This document shows, one piece after another, positions 1 to 8,773 of a stretch of DNA of 64,000 nucleotides; position 1 is the first letter of the stretch; every line of letters begins with the position of its first letter. The stretch is from Brevundimonas sp. G8. Its GTDB lineage: Bacteria; Pseudomonadota; Alphaproteobacteria; Caulobacterales; Caulobacteraceae. A program made the position numbers and the translations under genes. The stretch is taken from NCBI RefSeq assembly GCF_902506205.1, contig NZ_LR732816.1, positions 3,174,993 through 3,238,992 of the forward strand, given 5' to 3'. The notes under the pieces were generated by a model. It was not told where the DNA came from and did not search any database. It worked only from the letters and a program-made list of their open reading frames with translations.

Positions 1-663
1 TTCGCGCTTCAGATAGTCGCCTTCGATGCGATGCAGAGTCTGGACCGCCGAGATGCCTGTGCCGGGCGCCGCCTCATGGTCGATCAGGATGTAACGACCG
101 CCGGGTTTCAGCGCCGCGAACACGGCCGCATTCATCTTGGCCACGTCGGTGTTGAAGCCGGGGATGTGGAAGTCGTGGTATTCCTGGCTCATGAAGATCA
201 TGTCCAGCGGCTCTGCGTAGGTCATCGAGTCCAGCAGGCCGTTGACCCGCGTGACGTTGGAATAGGCGGCGACCAGGGCGTCAGCACCGGCGTTCTCCCG
301 CGCCATCGTCCGCTCGGGCACGAAGGCGTACACCCGGCCAGTCGGCCCAACCACGTCCGAGAACAGGCGGGTGAAATAGCCGGCGCCGGGGCGGATATCG
401 GCGACCTTTTCACCCGGCGCGAGCTGGGCGAAGGCCAGGATCTCGGCCGGATGACGCAGCGGATCGCGCGCCACTTCTTCGGCCGGACGCTTCGTGTCGG
501 CGACCGCATCGGTGTAGAGCGAGACATACGACGGCGACGCCATCGCGGCGTTGTCGCCTGCGACCACGGTCCGCGACCCACCGTCAGACGACACGATGAT
601 GCAGGCCGAAAGGCCCGTCGCCAGAGCCAGAACCGCCGCGCCGGCCGCCAATCGCTTGATCAT
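1..663 (-). CDS. Exported class I SAM-methyltransferase-like lipoprotein (partial, 3' end off window)
   Basis: The first 221 codons are visible and the reading frame stays open to the left edge. The N-terminus is a lipoprotein signal peptide with lipobox LSAC (Cys21), so the protein should be anchored in the envelope. From about residue 85 a Rossmann-type methyltransferase fold follows, with a motif-I-like stretch (VADIRPGAGYFTRLF) and a later post-motif segment LKPGGRYILIDHEA. ATG at 663 is chosen because GGGAG lies 6 bases upstream; another ATG at 669 would touch the GGGAG. It is divergent from hemB. Methyltransferase-like proteins with signal peptides are known in alphaproteobacteria, but their substrate is unknown and SAM is not expected outside the cytoplasm. 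Confidence 0.75.
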   Translation of the reverse strand, partial: MIKRLAAGAAVLALATGLSACIIVSSDGGSRTVVAGDNAAMASPSYVSLYTDAVADTKRPAEEVARDPLRHPAEILAFAQLAPGEKVADIRPGAGYFTRLFSDVVGPTGRVYAFVPERTMARENAGADALVAAYSNVTRVNGLLDSMTYAEPLDMIFMSQEYHDFHIPGFNTDVAKMNAAVFAALKPGGRYILIDHEAAPGTGISAVQTLHRIEGDYLKRE

Positions 664-810
664 CGTCATCTCCCAGGATTTGCGCCGATAGGCTCGCATT
701 TCGCCGGTCCGCGCAAGCCGTCATCACACACGAAACGATCCGACGCATCACGCGATTTGCGCCCAGGTCGCTGCGGCGCTAGTCCGACGCCAAGTTTCGA
801 AGGTTCCGTC

Positions 811-1812
811 ATGCTTCCCTATCAGCCCGCTCCCTTCCCGCTCGCCCGTCCGCGTCGCCTGCGGTCCAGCCCGTGGGTGCGGCGGCTGGTGGCGGAAACG
901 ACGCTGACGCCGGCCGATCTGATCTGGCCTTTGATCGTCCACGACGGCGCAGAGGACCGGGTTCCCGTCGCCTCCATGCCCGGCGTTTTCCGCCTGTCGC
1001 CCAGAGAAGCCGCCAAGGCAGCCGTCGAGGCGCGCGACCTGGGCATTCCGATGCTCGCCCTCTTCCCGAACGTGGACGGCGCGATCAAGGACGCGGTCGG
1101 CACCGGCGCCACTGATCCAGACGGCCTGATCCCCGACTGTATCAAGGCCATCAAGGACGCGGCGCCCGAGATCGGCGTCATGACCGACGTGGCGCTCGAC
1201 TGCTACACCGACCACGGCCACGACGGGGTGATGGAGGGCGACCGGATCGCCAACGACTCCAGCCTGGACCGTCTGGCCGAACAGGCCTTCATCCACGCTC
1301 ACGCCGGCGCCGATGTCGTGGCCCCGTCCGACATGATGGACGGCCGCATCCAGGCGGTGCGCGAGGCGCTGGAGGCCAATGGCTTTTCCGACACCCTGAT
1401 ACTGTCCTATGCGGCCAAGTTCGCCTCGGCCTTCTACGGCCCCTACCGCGACGCCGTCGGGTCGTCCGCCATGCTGAAGGGCGACAAGAAGACCTATCAG
1501 ATGGACTACGCCAACTCAGACGAGGCCCTGAAGGAGGTCGCGATGGACCTGTCGGAAGGCGCAGACGCGGTCATGGTCAAGCCGGGCATGCCCTATCTCG
1601 ACATCGTGCGGCGGGTGTCCGAGACCTTCCGCGTGCCGACCTTCGCCTATCAGGTGTCGGGCGAATATTCGATGATGCAAGCCTCCATCGCCAATGGCTG
1701 GCTGGATCAGGACCGCGCGATCCTTGAGACCCTGCACGGGTTCAAGCGCGCGGGCTGCGCTGGCGTTCTGACCTATTTCGCGCCTCAGGCTGCGCGGCTG
1801 CTGGGCCGATGA
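811..1812 (+). CDS. hemB: Delta-aminolevulinic acid dehydratase (porphobilinogen synthase)
   Basis: This is a cytoplasmic heme-pathway enzyme that condenses two 5-aminolevulinate molecules to porphobilinogen. The 333-residue product has normal family length. The two Schiff-base lysines are visible at K203 (LSYAAKF) and K257 (VMVKPGMPY). The metal-site segment reads DVALDCYTDHGHDG, so the zinc-binding cysteine triad is replaced by Asp/Ala, as in the magnesium-dependent class. The frame is open far upstream, but only the ATG at 811 gives a normal HemB N-terminus (MLPYQPAPFPLARPRRLR). The last codon overlaps the start of the following GNAT gene by 4 bases (ATGA), suggesting translational coupling. 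Confidence 0.97.
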   Translation: MLPYQPAPFPLARPRRLRSSPWVRRLVAETTLTPADLIWPLIVHDGAEDRVPVASMPGVFRLSPREAAKAAVEARDLGIPMLALFPNVDGAIKDAVGTGATDPDGLIPDCIKAIKDAAPEIGVMTDVALDCYTDHGHDGVMEGDRIANDSSLDRLAEQAFIHAHAGADVVAPSDMMDGRIQAVREALEANGFSDTLILSYAAKFASAFYGPYRDAVGSSAMLKGDKKTYQMDYANSDEALKEVAMDLSEGADAVMVKPGMPYLDIVRRVSETFRVPTFAYQVSGEYSMMQASIANGWLDQDRAILETLHGFKRAGCAGVLTYFAPQAARLLGR

Positions 1813-2300
1813 CCGTCGAAATCCGGCCGATCACCGACGCCGACTGGCCCAGCCTGTGGCCGATCATCGAGACCGTCACGCGCGCGGGCGAGACCTATAC
1901 CTATCCGCTGGACATGACCGAGGCGCAGGCCCGCACGATGTGGATGCCATCTGCGCCCGGCGGAACCCTGGTCGCGGTCCAGGACGGCCAGGTGCTGGGC
2001 GCCGCCAAGATCATTCCGAACCAGCAGGGAAACGGCGCCCACGTCGCCAACGGCAGCTTCATGGTCGGCCCTGCCGCACGCGGGCGAGGCGTGGCCCGCA
2101 GCCTGGGCGAGGCCGCGCTGACCTTCGCTCGCGACGCCGGCTTCAAGTCGATGCAGTTCAATGCGGTGGTGGAGACCAACACCGTCGCCGTCGGCCTGTG
2201 GAAGAAGCTGGGCTTCGAGATCGTCGGCACGGTCCCTGAGGCCTTCAATCACCCCGCCCACGGCCTGGTCGGCCTGCACATCATGCACCGCTCGCTTTAG
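1809..2300 (+). CDS. GNAT family N-acetyltransferase
   Basis: The 163-residue product is a single GNAT domain. The acetyl-CoA pyrophosphate-binding loop is seen as ARGRGVARSLG around residue 97, followed by the conserved N-V-x-x-x-N type segment FNAVVETN. The start ATG overlaps the hemB stop by 4 bases, so the two genes are probably co-translated, although no functional link to heme synthesis is evident. It converges on the dehydrogenase gene with a 3-base gap. Relatives acetylate amino acids or other small amines; the substrate cannot be read from sequence. Confidence 0.88.
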   Translation: MTVEIRPITDADWPSLWPIIETVTRAGETYTYPLDMTEAQARTMWMPSAPGGTLVAVQDGQVLGAAKIIPNQQGNGAHVANGSFMVGPAARGRGVARSLGEAALTFARDAGFKSMQFNAVVETNTVAVGLWKKLGFEIVGTVPEAFNHPAHGLVGLHIMHRSL

Positions 2301-2303
2301 GCG

Positions 2304-3164
2304 TCAGTCTCGCGATTGCAGCCGCGCGGCCAGGCTGGACGTGTCCCAGCGATTGCCGCCCATGGCCTGAACCTCGGCGTAGAACTGATCGACCAGGGCC
2401 GTCAGGCTAAGGCGGGCCCCGTTCGACCGCGCCTCGTCCAGCACCAGACCAAGGTCCTTGCGCATCCAGTCGACGGCGAAGCCGAACTCGAACTCGCCCT
2501 TGGCCGCCGTCTTCCAGCGATTGTCCATCTGCCAGCTTTGCGCCGCACCTTTCGACACGGCTTCATAGGCGGCGTCTGTGTCCAGGCCTGCGACCTGGGC
2601 GAAATGTACGGCCTCGGCCAGGCCCTGAACCACGCCGGCGATGGCGATTTGGTTGACCATCTTGGTCAGTTGGCCCGATCCGGCCGGCCCCATGTGTTTG
2701 ATCGCCTTGGAATAGGCCTTCAACGCTGGTTCCGCCGTCGCCAAGGCGGCGGCGTCTCCGCCGGCCATGACGCTGAGTTGTCCGTTCTCGGCGCCGGCCT
2801 GACCGCCCGATACTGGCGCATCGACGAACTGTCGCCCCTGGCCTTGCGCCAGTTCCGCCATTTCGCGCGCCACCTTGGCCGAGGTCGTGGTGTGATCGAC
2901 GATCACGGCGCCGTCCGCCAGATGCGGCAGTGCCTCCGTTACGACGGTGCGCACGTCGTCGTCGTTGCCGACGCACAGGATGAACAGTTCGACGCCCTGC
3001 GCCGCCTCCGCCACCGTTGCGGCCGCCTTGCCGCCCGTCGCGGTCGCCCAGGCCAGCGTCTTCGCCGTCGTGCGATTGAAGCCGGTCACGTCATGGCCTG
3101 CCTCAACCAGATGACGCGCCATCGGGGCGCCCATGACGCCCAGGCCGGCGAATGCGATCTTCAT
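2304..3164 (-). CDS. NAD(P)-dependent beta-hydroxyacid dehydrogenase (3-hydroxyisobutyrate / tartronate-semialdehyde type)
   Basis: The 286-residue protein has the family layout. An N-terminal Rossmann domain begins with GLGVMGAPMARHL (G7xGxxG12), the substrate loop is DAPVSGGQAGAENG near residue 118, and the catalytic lysine lies in the helix KMVNQIAIAGV near residue 168. Such enzymes oxidise 3-hydroxyisobutyrate or reduce glyoxylate-type semialdehydes in the cytoplasm. No valine-degradation genes are adjacent, so the substrate is uncertain. It is transcribed away from motB across a roughly 116-base shared upstream region. Confidence 0.88.
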   Translation of the reverse strand: MKIAFAGLGVMGAPMARHLVEAGHDVTGFNRTTAKTLAWATATGGKAAATVAEAAQGVELFILCVGNDDDVRTVVTEALPHLADGAVIVDHTTTSAKVAREMAELAQGQGRQFVDAPVSGGQAGAENGQLSVMAGGDAAALATAEPALKAYSKAIKHMGPAGSGQLTKMVNQIAIAGVVQGLAEAVHFAQVAGLDTDAAYEAVSKGAAQSWQMDNRWKTAAKGEFEFGFAVDWMRKDLGLVLDEARSNGARLSLTALVDQFYAEVQAMGGNRWDTSSLAARLQSRD

Positions 3165-3280
3165 GACTGACTCCTTGATCTCGCAGCCCGACTAAGCCGG
3201 GTCGCACCGGCGTTCAAGGTCAACGCCCGGTTAACCTTGGCAAGGGCATGATAGGACACCACTCCTCGGGATACGTGTCC

Positions 3281-4177
3281 ATGTCCGTGAGCGATCGTCC
3301 GATCCTCATCAAGAAGGTCAAGAAGGTCTCTGGCGGAGGCCACCACGGCGGCGCGTGGAAGGTGGCCTATGCGGACTTCGTGACCGCCATGATGGCCTTC
3401 TTCCTGCTGATGTGGCTGATCAACACGACCGACCCCGAGCAGAAGCGCGGCATCGCCGAATATTTCGCACCCGCCAGCGTGTCCGAAACGACGTCCGGCT
3501 CCGGCGGCATCCTGGGCGGCACATCGCTGGGCGACGACGGTCCCAAGAGTTCCGGCTCCCAATCCGTGCTGCAAGAACTGGCGCCCGAGGCGCCGTCGAC
3601 CGACCAGACCGGCCCCAGTTCGAACCTGTCGTCCGCCAGCGACGCCGCCCTTCAGGCCGAAATCCAGAAACGCGAAGCCGCAGAATTCGCCAGCGCCGCC
3701 GAATCCCTGCGTCAGGCCATGCAGTCGATGCCGGAATTGGCCGAACTGTCGAAACAGCTGATCGTCGATCAGACGCCCGAGGGCCTGCGCATCCAGTTGG
3801 TCGATCAGGAAGGCCGGTCGATGTTCGACAACAACTCGGCCCGACCGAACGCGCGCGCCCAGGTCCTGCTGCGCGCGGTGTCCAAGGTCATAAACCAACT
3901 GCCGAACCGCATCTCCATCACCGGCCATACCAGTGCGGCGGCCGGCTCCAACCGCGCCAGCGCTCCTGCGGACTGGAGCCTGTCGTCAGAGCGCGCCAAC
4001 GGTTCTCGCCTGGTGCTCCAATCGGCCGGCGTCGATCCCGACCGGGTCTATTCGGTGGCCGGCAAGGCGGGGTCCGATCCCCTCTATCCCGACGATCCCA
4101 CACTGGCCGGCAACCGCCGCATCGCCATCGTCCTGCTACGCGAGGCGCCCGTCCTGCCGATGGACACCTCGCTGTGA
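3281..4177 (+). CDS. motB: Flagellar motor stator protein MotB
   Basis: MotB anchors the MotA/MotB proton channel to peptidoglycan. The 298-residue product starts with the basic leader DRPILIKKVKK. It carries the channel aspartate at residue 32 (YADFVTAMMAFFLLMW), a single transmembrane helix at about 33-50, a Ser/Gly-rich linker, and an OmpA-like peptidoglycan-binding domain from about residue 165 (ITGHTS, SSERANGSRLVL). I prefer the ATG at 3281 over an in-frame ATG at 3248 because it gives the usual short cytoplasmic tail before the helix. No motA lies nearby; as I recall, motA and motB are also unlinked in Caulobacter. Confidence 0.95.
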   Translation: MSVSDRPILIKKVKKVSGGGHHGGAWKVAYADFVTAMMAFFLLMWLINTTDPEQKRGIAEYFAPASVSETTSGSGGILGGTSLGDDGPKSSGSQSVLQELAPEAPSTDQTGPSSNLSSASDAALQAEIQKREAAEFASAAESLRQAMQSMPELAELSKQLIVDQTPEGLRIQLVDQEGRSMFDNNSARPNARAQVLLRAVSKVINQLPNRISITGHTSAAAGSNRASAPADWSLSSERANGSRLVLQSAGVDPDRVYSVAGKAGSDPLYPDDPTLAGNRRIAIVLLREAPVLPMDTSL

Positions 4178-4291
4178 CCCCGCTTGGCTGCGACGCGAAC
4201 ACGCTTGCAGCCCGGCCACGAATGACGCCAAATCGCGCCATGAGCGTTCAACTGTCGCATTATTGGCAAGATCGGATGCGGACCTGAGGCC

Positions 4292-5029
4292 GTGACCCAG
4301 CACGTACCGACCCGACAGCTTCGTTTCTTCATGACCTCGGTCGCGCCCTGCCCCTATCTGCCGGGCAAGACCGAGCGGAAGGTGTTCGCCAACCTGCCCT
4401 TCTCGGACGGCGCCCACGTCAACGACGAACTGACCATCGCCGGCTTCCGCCGCAGCCAGAACATAGCCTATCGCCCGGCCTGCGAGGCTTGTGACGCCTG
4501 TGTGTCCGTGCGTTTGCCCGTGCCGGAGTTCGCCTTCAGCCGCTCGCAACGCAGAGCGCTGGCCCGCAACGACGACCTGTCGCGCAGCCTGGTCGAGGCC
4601 GAGGCGACGACCGAACAGTTCCAGCTTCTACGCCGCTACCTGACCACCCGCCATCCGACCGGCGGCATGAGCGACATGGGCTGGCTCGACTATGTCGCCA
4701 TGGTCGAGGACACGGCCGTCCGCACCCATCTGATCGAATACCGCCTGCCCTCGACGGATGGCGGCCCCGGCGATCTGGTCGCCGTCACCCTGACCGACCT
4801 GCTCAAGGACGGGCTGTCGATGGTCTACAGCTTCTACGACCCGACGATCGAGCGCCGCAGCCTGGGCCGGTTCGCCATCCTCGACCATGTGCGCCAGGCC
4901 TCCCTGGTCGGTCTGCCGTTCGTCTATCTGGGCTATTGGGTCCAGGGTTCTGCCAAGATGGACTACAAGGCCGACTTCCGTCCGATGGAAGTCCTCGGAA
5001 AGCTGGGCTGGGCTCGGCTGGACGCATAG
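4292..5029 (+). CDS. bpt: Aspartate/glutamate leucyltransferase (bacterial N-degron enzyme)
   Basis: The enzyme transfers leucine from Leu-tRNA to proteins with N-terminal Asp or Glu, creating N-degrons that ClpS delivers to ClpAP. The 245-residue length matches the Bpt/Ate family. Visible motifs are the N-terminal segment [18 protein letters not shown], the cysteine cluster [14 protein letters not shown] around residue 68, the central DMGWLDYV, and the C-terminal [20 protein letters not shown]. The start is a GTG. It follows motB after 114 bases and precedes thyA by 131 bases, so it is probably transcribed on its own. Confidence 0.93.
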   Translation: MTQHVPTRQLRFFMTSVAPCPYLPGKTERKVFANLPFSDGAHVNDELTIAGFRRSQNIAYRPACEACDACVSVRLPVPEFAFSRSQRRALARNDDLSRSLVEAEATTEQFQLLRRYLTTRHPTGGMSDMGWLDYVAMVEDTAVRTHLIEYRLPSTDGGPGDLVAVTLTDLLKDGLSMVYSFYDPTIERRSLGRFAILDHVRQASLVGLPFVYLGYWVQGSAKMDYKADFRPMEVLGKLGWARLDA

Positions 5030-5160
5030 CGGCGCAACACAAGAGCTCCAAAACGCCACGGCGAGCTCGATGTCGACCACACGTCTCAAAACGAATCAAT
5101 TTCTGTGGAAGACGCCGATTTGCCGGGACTGCGAATCGAATTCTGAGGCACCTTGAACTC

Positions 5161-6030
5161 ATGACCGTCCAGATGATCCATGCCACGCTTGGGGCCGACG
5201 TCCAGGCCCGTATCGCCGCCGCGCCTGCCGATCATCCCGAGCGGCAGTATCTGAATCTGCTGCGCGACATTCTGGACAATGGCGTGCGTCGCGATGACCG
5301 CACCGGCACAGGCACCTTGGGCGTCTTCGGCCGCCAGATGCGGTTCGACCTGTCGAAGGGTTTTCCCGTCCTGACGACCAAGAAGCTGCATCTGCGCTCG
5401 ATCATCGTCGAACTGCTGTGGTTCCTGCGCGGCGAGACCAATATCGCCTATCTAAGGGATAACGGTGTCCGCATCTGGGATGAATGGGCCGACGCCGAGG
5501 GCGAGCTGGGTCCGGTCTATGGCAAGCAGTGGCGCTCCTGGACCGCGCCGGACGGCCGCGTCATCGACCAGATCGAGAAACTGGTCCACGGCCTGAAGAC
5601 CAATCCCAACAGTCGCCGCCACATCGTCACGGCCTGGAACCCGGCCGATGTCGACGACATGGCCCTGCCGCCCTGCCACTGCCTGTTCCAGTTCTTCGTC
5701 GCGGATGGAAAACTGAGCTGCCAGCTGTATCAACGCAGCGCCGACGTCTTCCTGGGCGTGCCGTTCAACATCGCCTCCTACGCCCTGCTGACCATGATGC
5801 TGGCCCAGGTCGTGGGGTTGGAGCCCGGCGACTTCGTCCACACCTTCGGCGACGCCCACCTGTATCTGAACCACCTCGAACAGGCCGAGCTCCAGCTGAC
5901 CCGCGAACCGCTCGCCCTGCCCGTCATGCAGATCGCCCCCAAAACCGACCTGTTCGCCTTCGACCTGTCCGACTTCACGCTCGACGGCTACGAAGCCTGG
6001 CCGCACATCAAGGCTCAGGTCGCGGTCTGA
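5161..6030 (+). CDS. thyA: Thymidylate synthase (ThyA type)
   Basis: The enzyme methylates dUMP to dTMP using methylene-tetrahydrofolate, producing dihydrofolate. The 289-residue protein has the family signatures: RDDRTGTGT near the N-terminus, the catalytic cysteine C172 in [11 protein letters not shown], the dUMP/folate segment [19 protein letters not shown], and the C-terminal [11 protein letters not shown] 5161 gives [11 protein letters not shown]. FolA, which recycles the dihydrofolate product, lies about 1.8 kb downstream on the same strand; the genes between them are unrelated, so the two probably form a loose metabolic cluster. Confidence 0.97.
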   Translation: MTVQMIHATLGADVQARIAAAPADHPERQYLNLLRDILDNGVRRDDRTGTGTLGVFGRQMRFDLSKGFPVLTTKKLHLRSIIVELLWFLRGETNIAYLRDNGVRIWDEWADAEGELGPVYGKQWRSWTAPDGRVIDQIEKLVHGLKTNPNSRRHIVTAWNPADVDDMALPPCHCLFQFFVADGKLSCQLYQRSADVFLGVPFNIASYALLTMMLAQVVGLEPGDFVHTFGDAHLYLNHLEQAELQLTREPLALPVMQIAPKTDLFAFDLSDFTLDGYEAWPHIKAQVAV

Positions 6031-6053
6031 CCCTGCTGATCTCGGAGTCGTCG

Positions 6054-6917
6054 ATGTCGATGCGCCCTGTTCTGGCCGGACTGGCCGGTCTTTTGCTTCT
6101 TGCCGCGCCCATCACGCCCGCCGTGGCGCTTCAGGTCGCCCCAGTCCAGCAAGCGGCGGCGATCACCTCGACCCGCCTGTCCCTTCCCGCGCCGGACGGC
6201 CGCGCCGTACTGCTGGATGTCTGGACCGCGCCAGACGAACGCGGCGTCGTCGTCTTCAGTCATGGTTTCGGCGGCGCGCCCGAGGCCTACCAGCGTTTGT
6301 TGTCGGCATGGGCGCAACATGGTTTCACCGTCATCGCGCCACTGCACGTCGACTCTCAAAAACACCCCAATCGCGACGCGACGGGCCAAGTCGCCTTCGT
6401 GACGCGCCTGGTCGATCTCGGCGTCGCCCGTACTGAGGCTGCGCGCACACATCCCGACAAGCCCCTGATCGTTGCGGGCCATTCCTTCGGCTCCCTGATG
6501 TCCTTGATCGAAGGCGGGGCCGTGACTGTCGCGGGCCCTATCGGCGATCCGGCGGTGACGGGTGTGATCGCATTTTCCTCGGCTGGAAACATCCCCAACG
6601 TCGTGACGCCCGACACCTATCGCACCCTCGACGGTCCGCTGTTGATGATCACCGGCGACCGGGATCTGGTTCCGGGTTTCGCCGACGACTGGCGGGATCA
6701 TCGCATCGCCTTCAACACCAGCCCGGCCGGAGACAAAACCCTGCTGATCTTTTCCGACGCGGACCATCAACTGCCCGGAACGGCGGACGGCGAGCGGTTC
6801 GACCAGATTGTCCAGGCGACCGAGGATTTTCTCGACGCCTATGCCCTGAACGACGCCGCCGCTCGGGTGCGGCTCCAGACCTTCGCCGCAGAAGGCGTCA
6901 CGGTGGAGCGGCGCTGA
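6054..6917 (+). CDS. Secreted alpha/beta-hydrolase
   Basis: The 287-residue protein begins with a Sec signal peptide (hydrophobic LAGLAGLLLLAAPITPAVA). It then has an alpha/beta-hydrolase fold: oxyanion segment VVVFSHGFGGAPEAY, nucleophile elbow AGHSFGSLM (G-H-S-F-G), an acid candidate in ITGDRDLVPG, and a histidine in FSDADHQLPG near residue 238. It is probably periplasmic and acts on esters or related bonds; no specific substrate is indicated. ATG 6054 has GGAG 6 bases upstream. The stop lies 4 bases before the MazG-like gene, so the two may be co-transcribed with thyA. Confidence 0.82.
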   Translation: MSMRPVLAGLAGLLLLAAPITPAVALQVAPVQQAAAITSTRLSLPAPDGRAVLLDVWTAPDERGVVVFSHGFGGAPEAYQRLLSAWAQHGFTVIAPLHVDSQKHPNRDATGQVAFVTRLVDLGVARTEAARTHPDKPLIVAGHSFGSLMSLIEGGAVTVAGPIGDPAVTGVIAFSSAGNIPNVVTPDTYRTLDGPLLMITGDRDLVPGFADDWRDHRIAFNTSPAGDKTLLIFSDADHQLPGTADGERFDQIVQATEDFLDAYALNDAAARVRLQTFAAEGVTVERR

Positions 6918-6921
6918 AGAC

Positions 6922-7233
6922 ATGGGCCTGAAAGACCTGACCGCTTCGGTCCTGCGCATCTCCGACATCTACGCCGCCGAACACGACATCGACCGCGACC
7001 GCGATTGGGCGCTGCTGAAACTTCAGGAGGAGTTGGGCGAACTGACGGCCGAGCATCTGCGCCTGACCGGCCGAGCGCGGGGCATGCCCGACGCCCAGGC
7101 GTTGGGCGACGAGGCGGCGGACGTGCTGGGCATGCTGTTGATCTATTGCGACCGGGCCGGCGTCGATCTGGATCAGGCCATGCAGCGCAAATGGCTGAAG
7201 TGGCTGGAGCCCCAAACCAAGGTCAAGGCCTAA
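6922..7233 (+). CDS. MazG-like nucleotide pyrophosphohydrolase
   Basis: The 103-residue protein is a single all-alpha MazG-type domain. The metal-binding pattern is visible as LQEELGELTAEHL (E-E-x-x-E) around residue 35 and DEAADVLGML around residue 65. Family members hydrolyse nucleoside triphosphates to monophosphate and pyrophosphate, often as pool cleaners; the base specificity here is unknown. It sits 4 bases after the hydrolase gene and near thyA and folA, which fits a loose nucleotide-metabolism neighbourhood. It is distinct from the two-domain mazG at 42.3 kb. Confidence 0.8.
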   Translation: MGLKDLTASVLRISDIYAAEHDIDRDRDWALLKLQEELGELTAEHLRLTGRARGMPDAQALGDEAADVLGMLLIYCDRAGVDLDQAMQRKWLKWLEPQTKVKA

Positions 7234-7235
7234 AC

Positions 7236-7823
7236 CTAAGCCTCCGGCTCGATCATGATCATCGGCCTCAGGCGCTGGACCAGGGCGTCGTCGCTCTGGA
7301 TGCGCTCGACCACGATCCGGTTCTTCATCATGCCCATCTGCATCGTGGCGCGAAAGGCGATCACGTCGCCGGGCGCGGCGATGAAGCCCTCCAGCGTCGG
7401 CTTGTTCTGCTTGCCCGCCAGACCGCCGAACGCCATCGACAGCTGGTGGCCGCCCGGCGAGACCGAAATGGCGGTGAAGCGCGGGCTCTTCAGTTGGGCC
7501 ACGAACCGATCGTCCACCGACAGGTCCATGCCCGCGGCCTTGCCCACGAAGCCTTCGCGATAAACGATCAGCAGCGCCTGATCATGGAACTGCGGCCGGA
7601 AATCCAGCACGGCTTGCTTCTGCTCCGGCGTCGCGGCCTTGCCCAGCTTGGTCCCCGCCAGATTGGCCATGATATAAGCGGTGAACACGCCCACGAAGCC
7701 GCCGACCATCATCGGCAGATAGCCGGCGTCCGCACCCACGGACGAAAAGAAGAACGCCAGACCCGCGCTGATGACGAAGGCTAGCAGGAAACCGACGGCG
7801 ATGGCGGGGATGTACTTGCTCAT
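7236..7823 (-). CDS. Uncharacterised membrane-anchored protein
   Basis: I do not recognise a named family. The product is about 195 residues from the ATG at 7823 (MSKYIPAIAVGF). Two hydrophobic helices follow at once (about residues 5-25 and 32-52). The rest is a soluble, mostly beta-like region of about 140 residues containing FVAQLKSPRFTAISVSPGGHQL and ending MIMIEPEA. Alternative ATGs at 7841 and 7853 would extend it toward or into the start of the divergent folA, so I chose the shortest. It converges on the MazG-like gene with a 2-base gap. It may be an inner-membrane protein with its C-terminal domain on one face. Confidence 0.6.
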   Translation of the reverse strand: MSKYIPAIAVGFLLAFVISAGLAFFFSSVGADAGYLPMMVGGFVGVFTAYIMANLAGTKLGKAATPEQKQAVLDFRPQFHDQALLIVYREGFVGKAAGMDLSVDDRFVAQLKSPRFTAISVSPGGHQLSMAFGGLAGKQNKPTLEGFIAAPGDVIAFRATMQMGMMKNRIVVERIQSDDALVQRLRPMIMIEPEA

Positions 7824-7880
7824 GACAGGGCTCGCGTTCATGGGATGGGCCACCTCAACGCATCGATACGGTCAAGGTTC

Positions 7881-8408
7881 TTGCCCCAGCCCATCATTTC
7901 TCTGGTCGTCGCTCGTGGAAGCAACGGCGTCATCGGCCGCGACGGCGGCCTGCCCTGGCGGCTGCGCTCTGATCTGCAGAGGTTCAAGGCCATCACCGTG
8001 GGCAAACCTTGCCTGATGGGCCGCAAGACCTGGGAGAGCCTGCCGCTGAAGCCGTTGCCCGGTCGGTTGAACCTGGTCATGACCCGCGACGAATCCTACG
8101 AAGCCGAAGGGATGTCCAAGGGCGCCCTGGTCTGCGCCACGCTAGATGAAGCCATCGAAATCGGGCGCGAGACGGCCGAAGAGGACGGCGTGGACGAAAT
8201 CTGCGTCATCGGCGGCACGGCCCTGTTCGAGGCCGCCCTGCCCCGCGCCAGACGTCTCTACATCACTGAAGTCGATGCCGCACCCGAAGGCGACGCCGTC
8301 TTCCCTGCGTTCGACGAAACGGCCTGGGTCGAGGTATCTTCGGAATCGCACCCGGCAGGCGAGAAGGACGATCACGCCCTCACCTTCCGCGTGCTGGAAC
8401 GTCGCTAG
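7881..8408 (+). CDS. folA: Dihydrofolate reductase
   Basis: FolA reduces dihydrofolate to tetrahydrofolate with NADPH, closing the cycle opened by ThyA upstream. Family motifs are ISLVVARGSNGVIGRDGGLPW at the N-terminus (Met20-loop region), LMGRKTWESLP, the phosphate-binding GRLNLVMTR, and CVIGGTALFEAALP. The start is uncertain. A TTG at 7881 gives the expected short leader (LPQPIISLVVA) and follows AAGG, while an ATG at 7845 would add 12 residues and sit almost on top of the divergent gene. The YbjQ-family gene follows after 9 bases, probably in the same transcript. Confidence 0.9.
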   Translation: MPQPIISLVVARGSNGVIGRDGGLPWRLRSDLQRFKAITVGKPCLMGRKTWESLPLKPLPGRLNLVMTRDESYEAEGMSKGALVCATLDEAIEIGRETAEEDGVDEICVIGGTALFEAALPRARRLYITEVDAAPEGDAVFPAFDETAWVEVSSESHPAGEKDDHALTFRVLERR

Positions 8409-8417
8409 GAGAGACAG

Positions 8418-8738
8418 ATGTACGTCACCACCACCAACGACCTGCCCGGCTTTCGCGTCACCCGCCATATCGGCCTGGTGCGCGGTGTCACGGTACGCTC
8501 GCGCAACGCCATTTCGGACGCCATCGGCGGGGTCCAGTCGATGCTGGGCGGGCGGGTCGGCGCCTATGTGAAACTGGCCGAGGCGGGGCGTCAGGAAGCC
8601 TATGACGAACTGGTCAAACATGCCGAGGCGCACGGCGCCAACGCCATTCTGGCCGTCCGCTACGACGCCACCGAGATCATGCCGGGCGTGACCGAGGTGC
8701 TGTGCTACGGCACGGGCGTGATCGTCGAGCCGGCCTGA
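8418..8738 (+). CDS. YbjQ/UPF0145 family protein (DUF74)
   Basis: The 106-residue protein matches the YbjQ family: N-terminal TTNDLPGFRVTRHIGLVRG, central RNAISDAIGGVQSMLGGRVGAY, the helix YDELVKHAEAHGANAILAVRYD, and a short C-terminal beta strand. The family forms pentameric assemblies in structural-genomics entries, and a heavy-metal-binding role has been suggested without firm proof. It lies 9 bases after folA, with a GGAGA just upstream of its ATG, and is probably co-transcribed. It converges on the Old Yellow Enzyme gene. Confidence 0.88.
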   Translation: MYVTTTNDLPGFRVTRHIGLVRGVTVRSRNAISDAIGGVQSMLGGRVGAYVKLAEAGRQEAYDELVKHAEAHGANAILAVRYDATEIMPGVTEVLCYGTGVIVEPA

Positions 8739-8773
8739 TCTTCGAAGAGACCGCGCCGGCTCGATCACACGTC

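Noticed and set aside
31..810. N-terminal extension of the hemB frame over about 260 codons.
   Set aside because: The region is the antisense strand of the methyltransferase-like gene. HemB starts normally at 811.
3200..3260. GTTAAC-type half-site upstream of motB that looks like a CtrA element.
   Set aside because: Only one TTAA half-site is present, without the second at 7-base spacing.
4178..4291. GGCTGC/GCAGCC inverted repeat after motB.
   Set aside because: The arms are short, the spacer is bulged and no T run follows.
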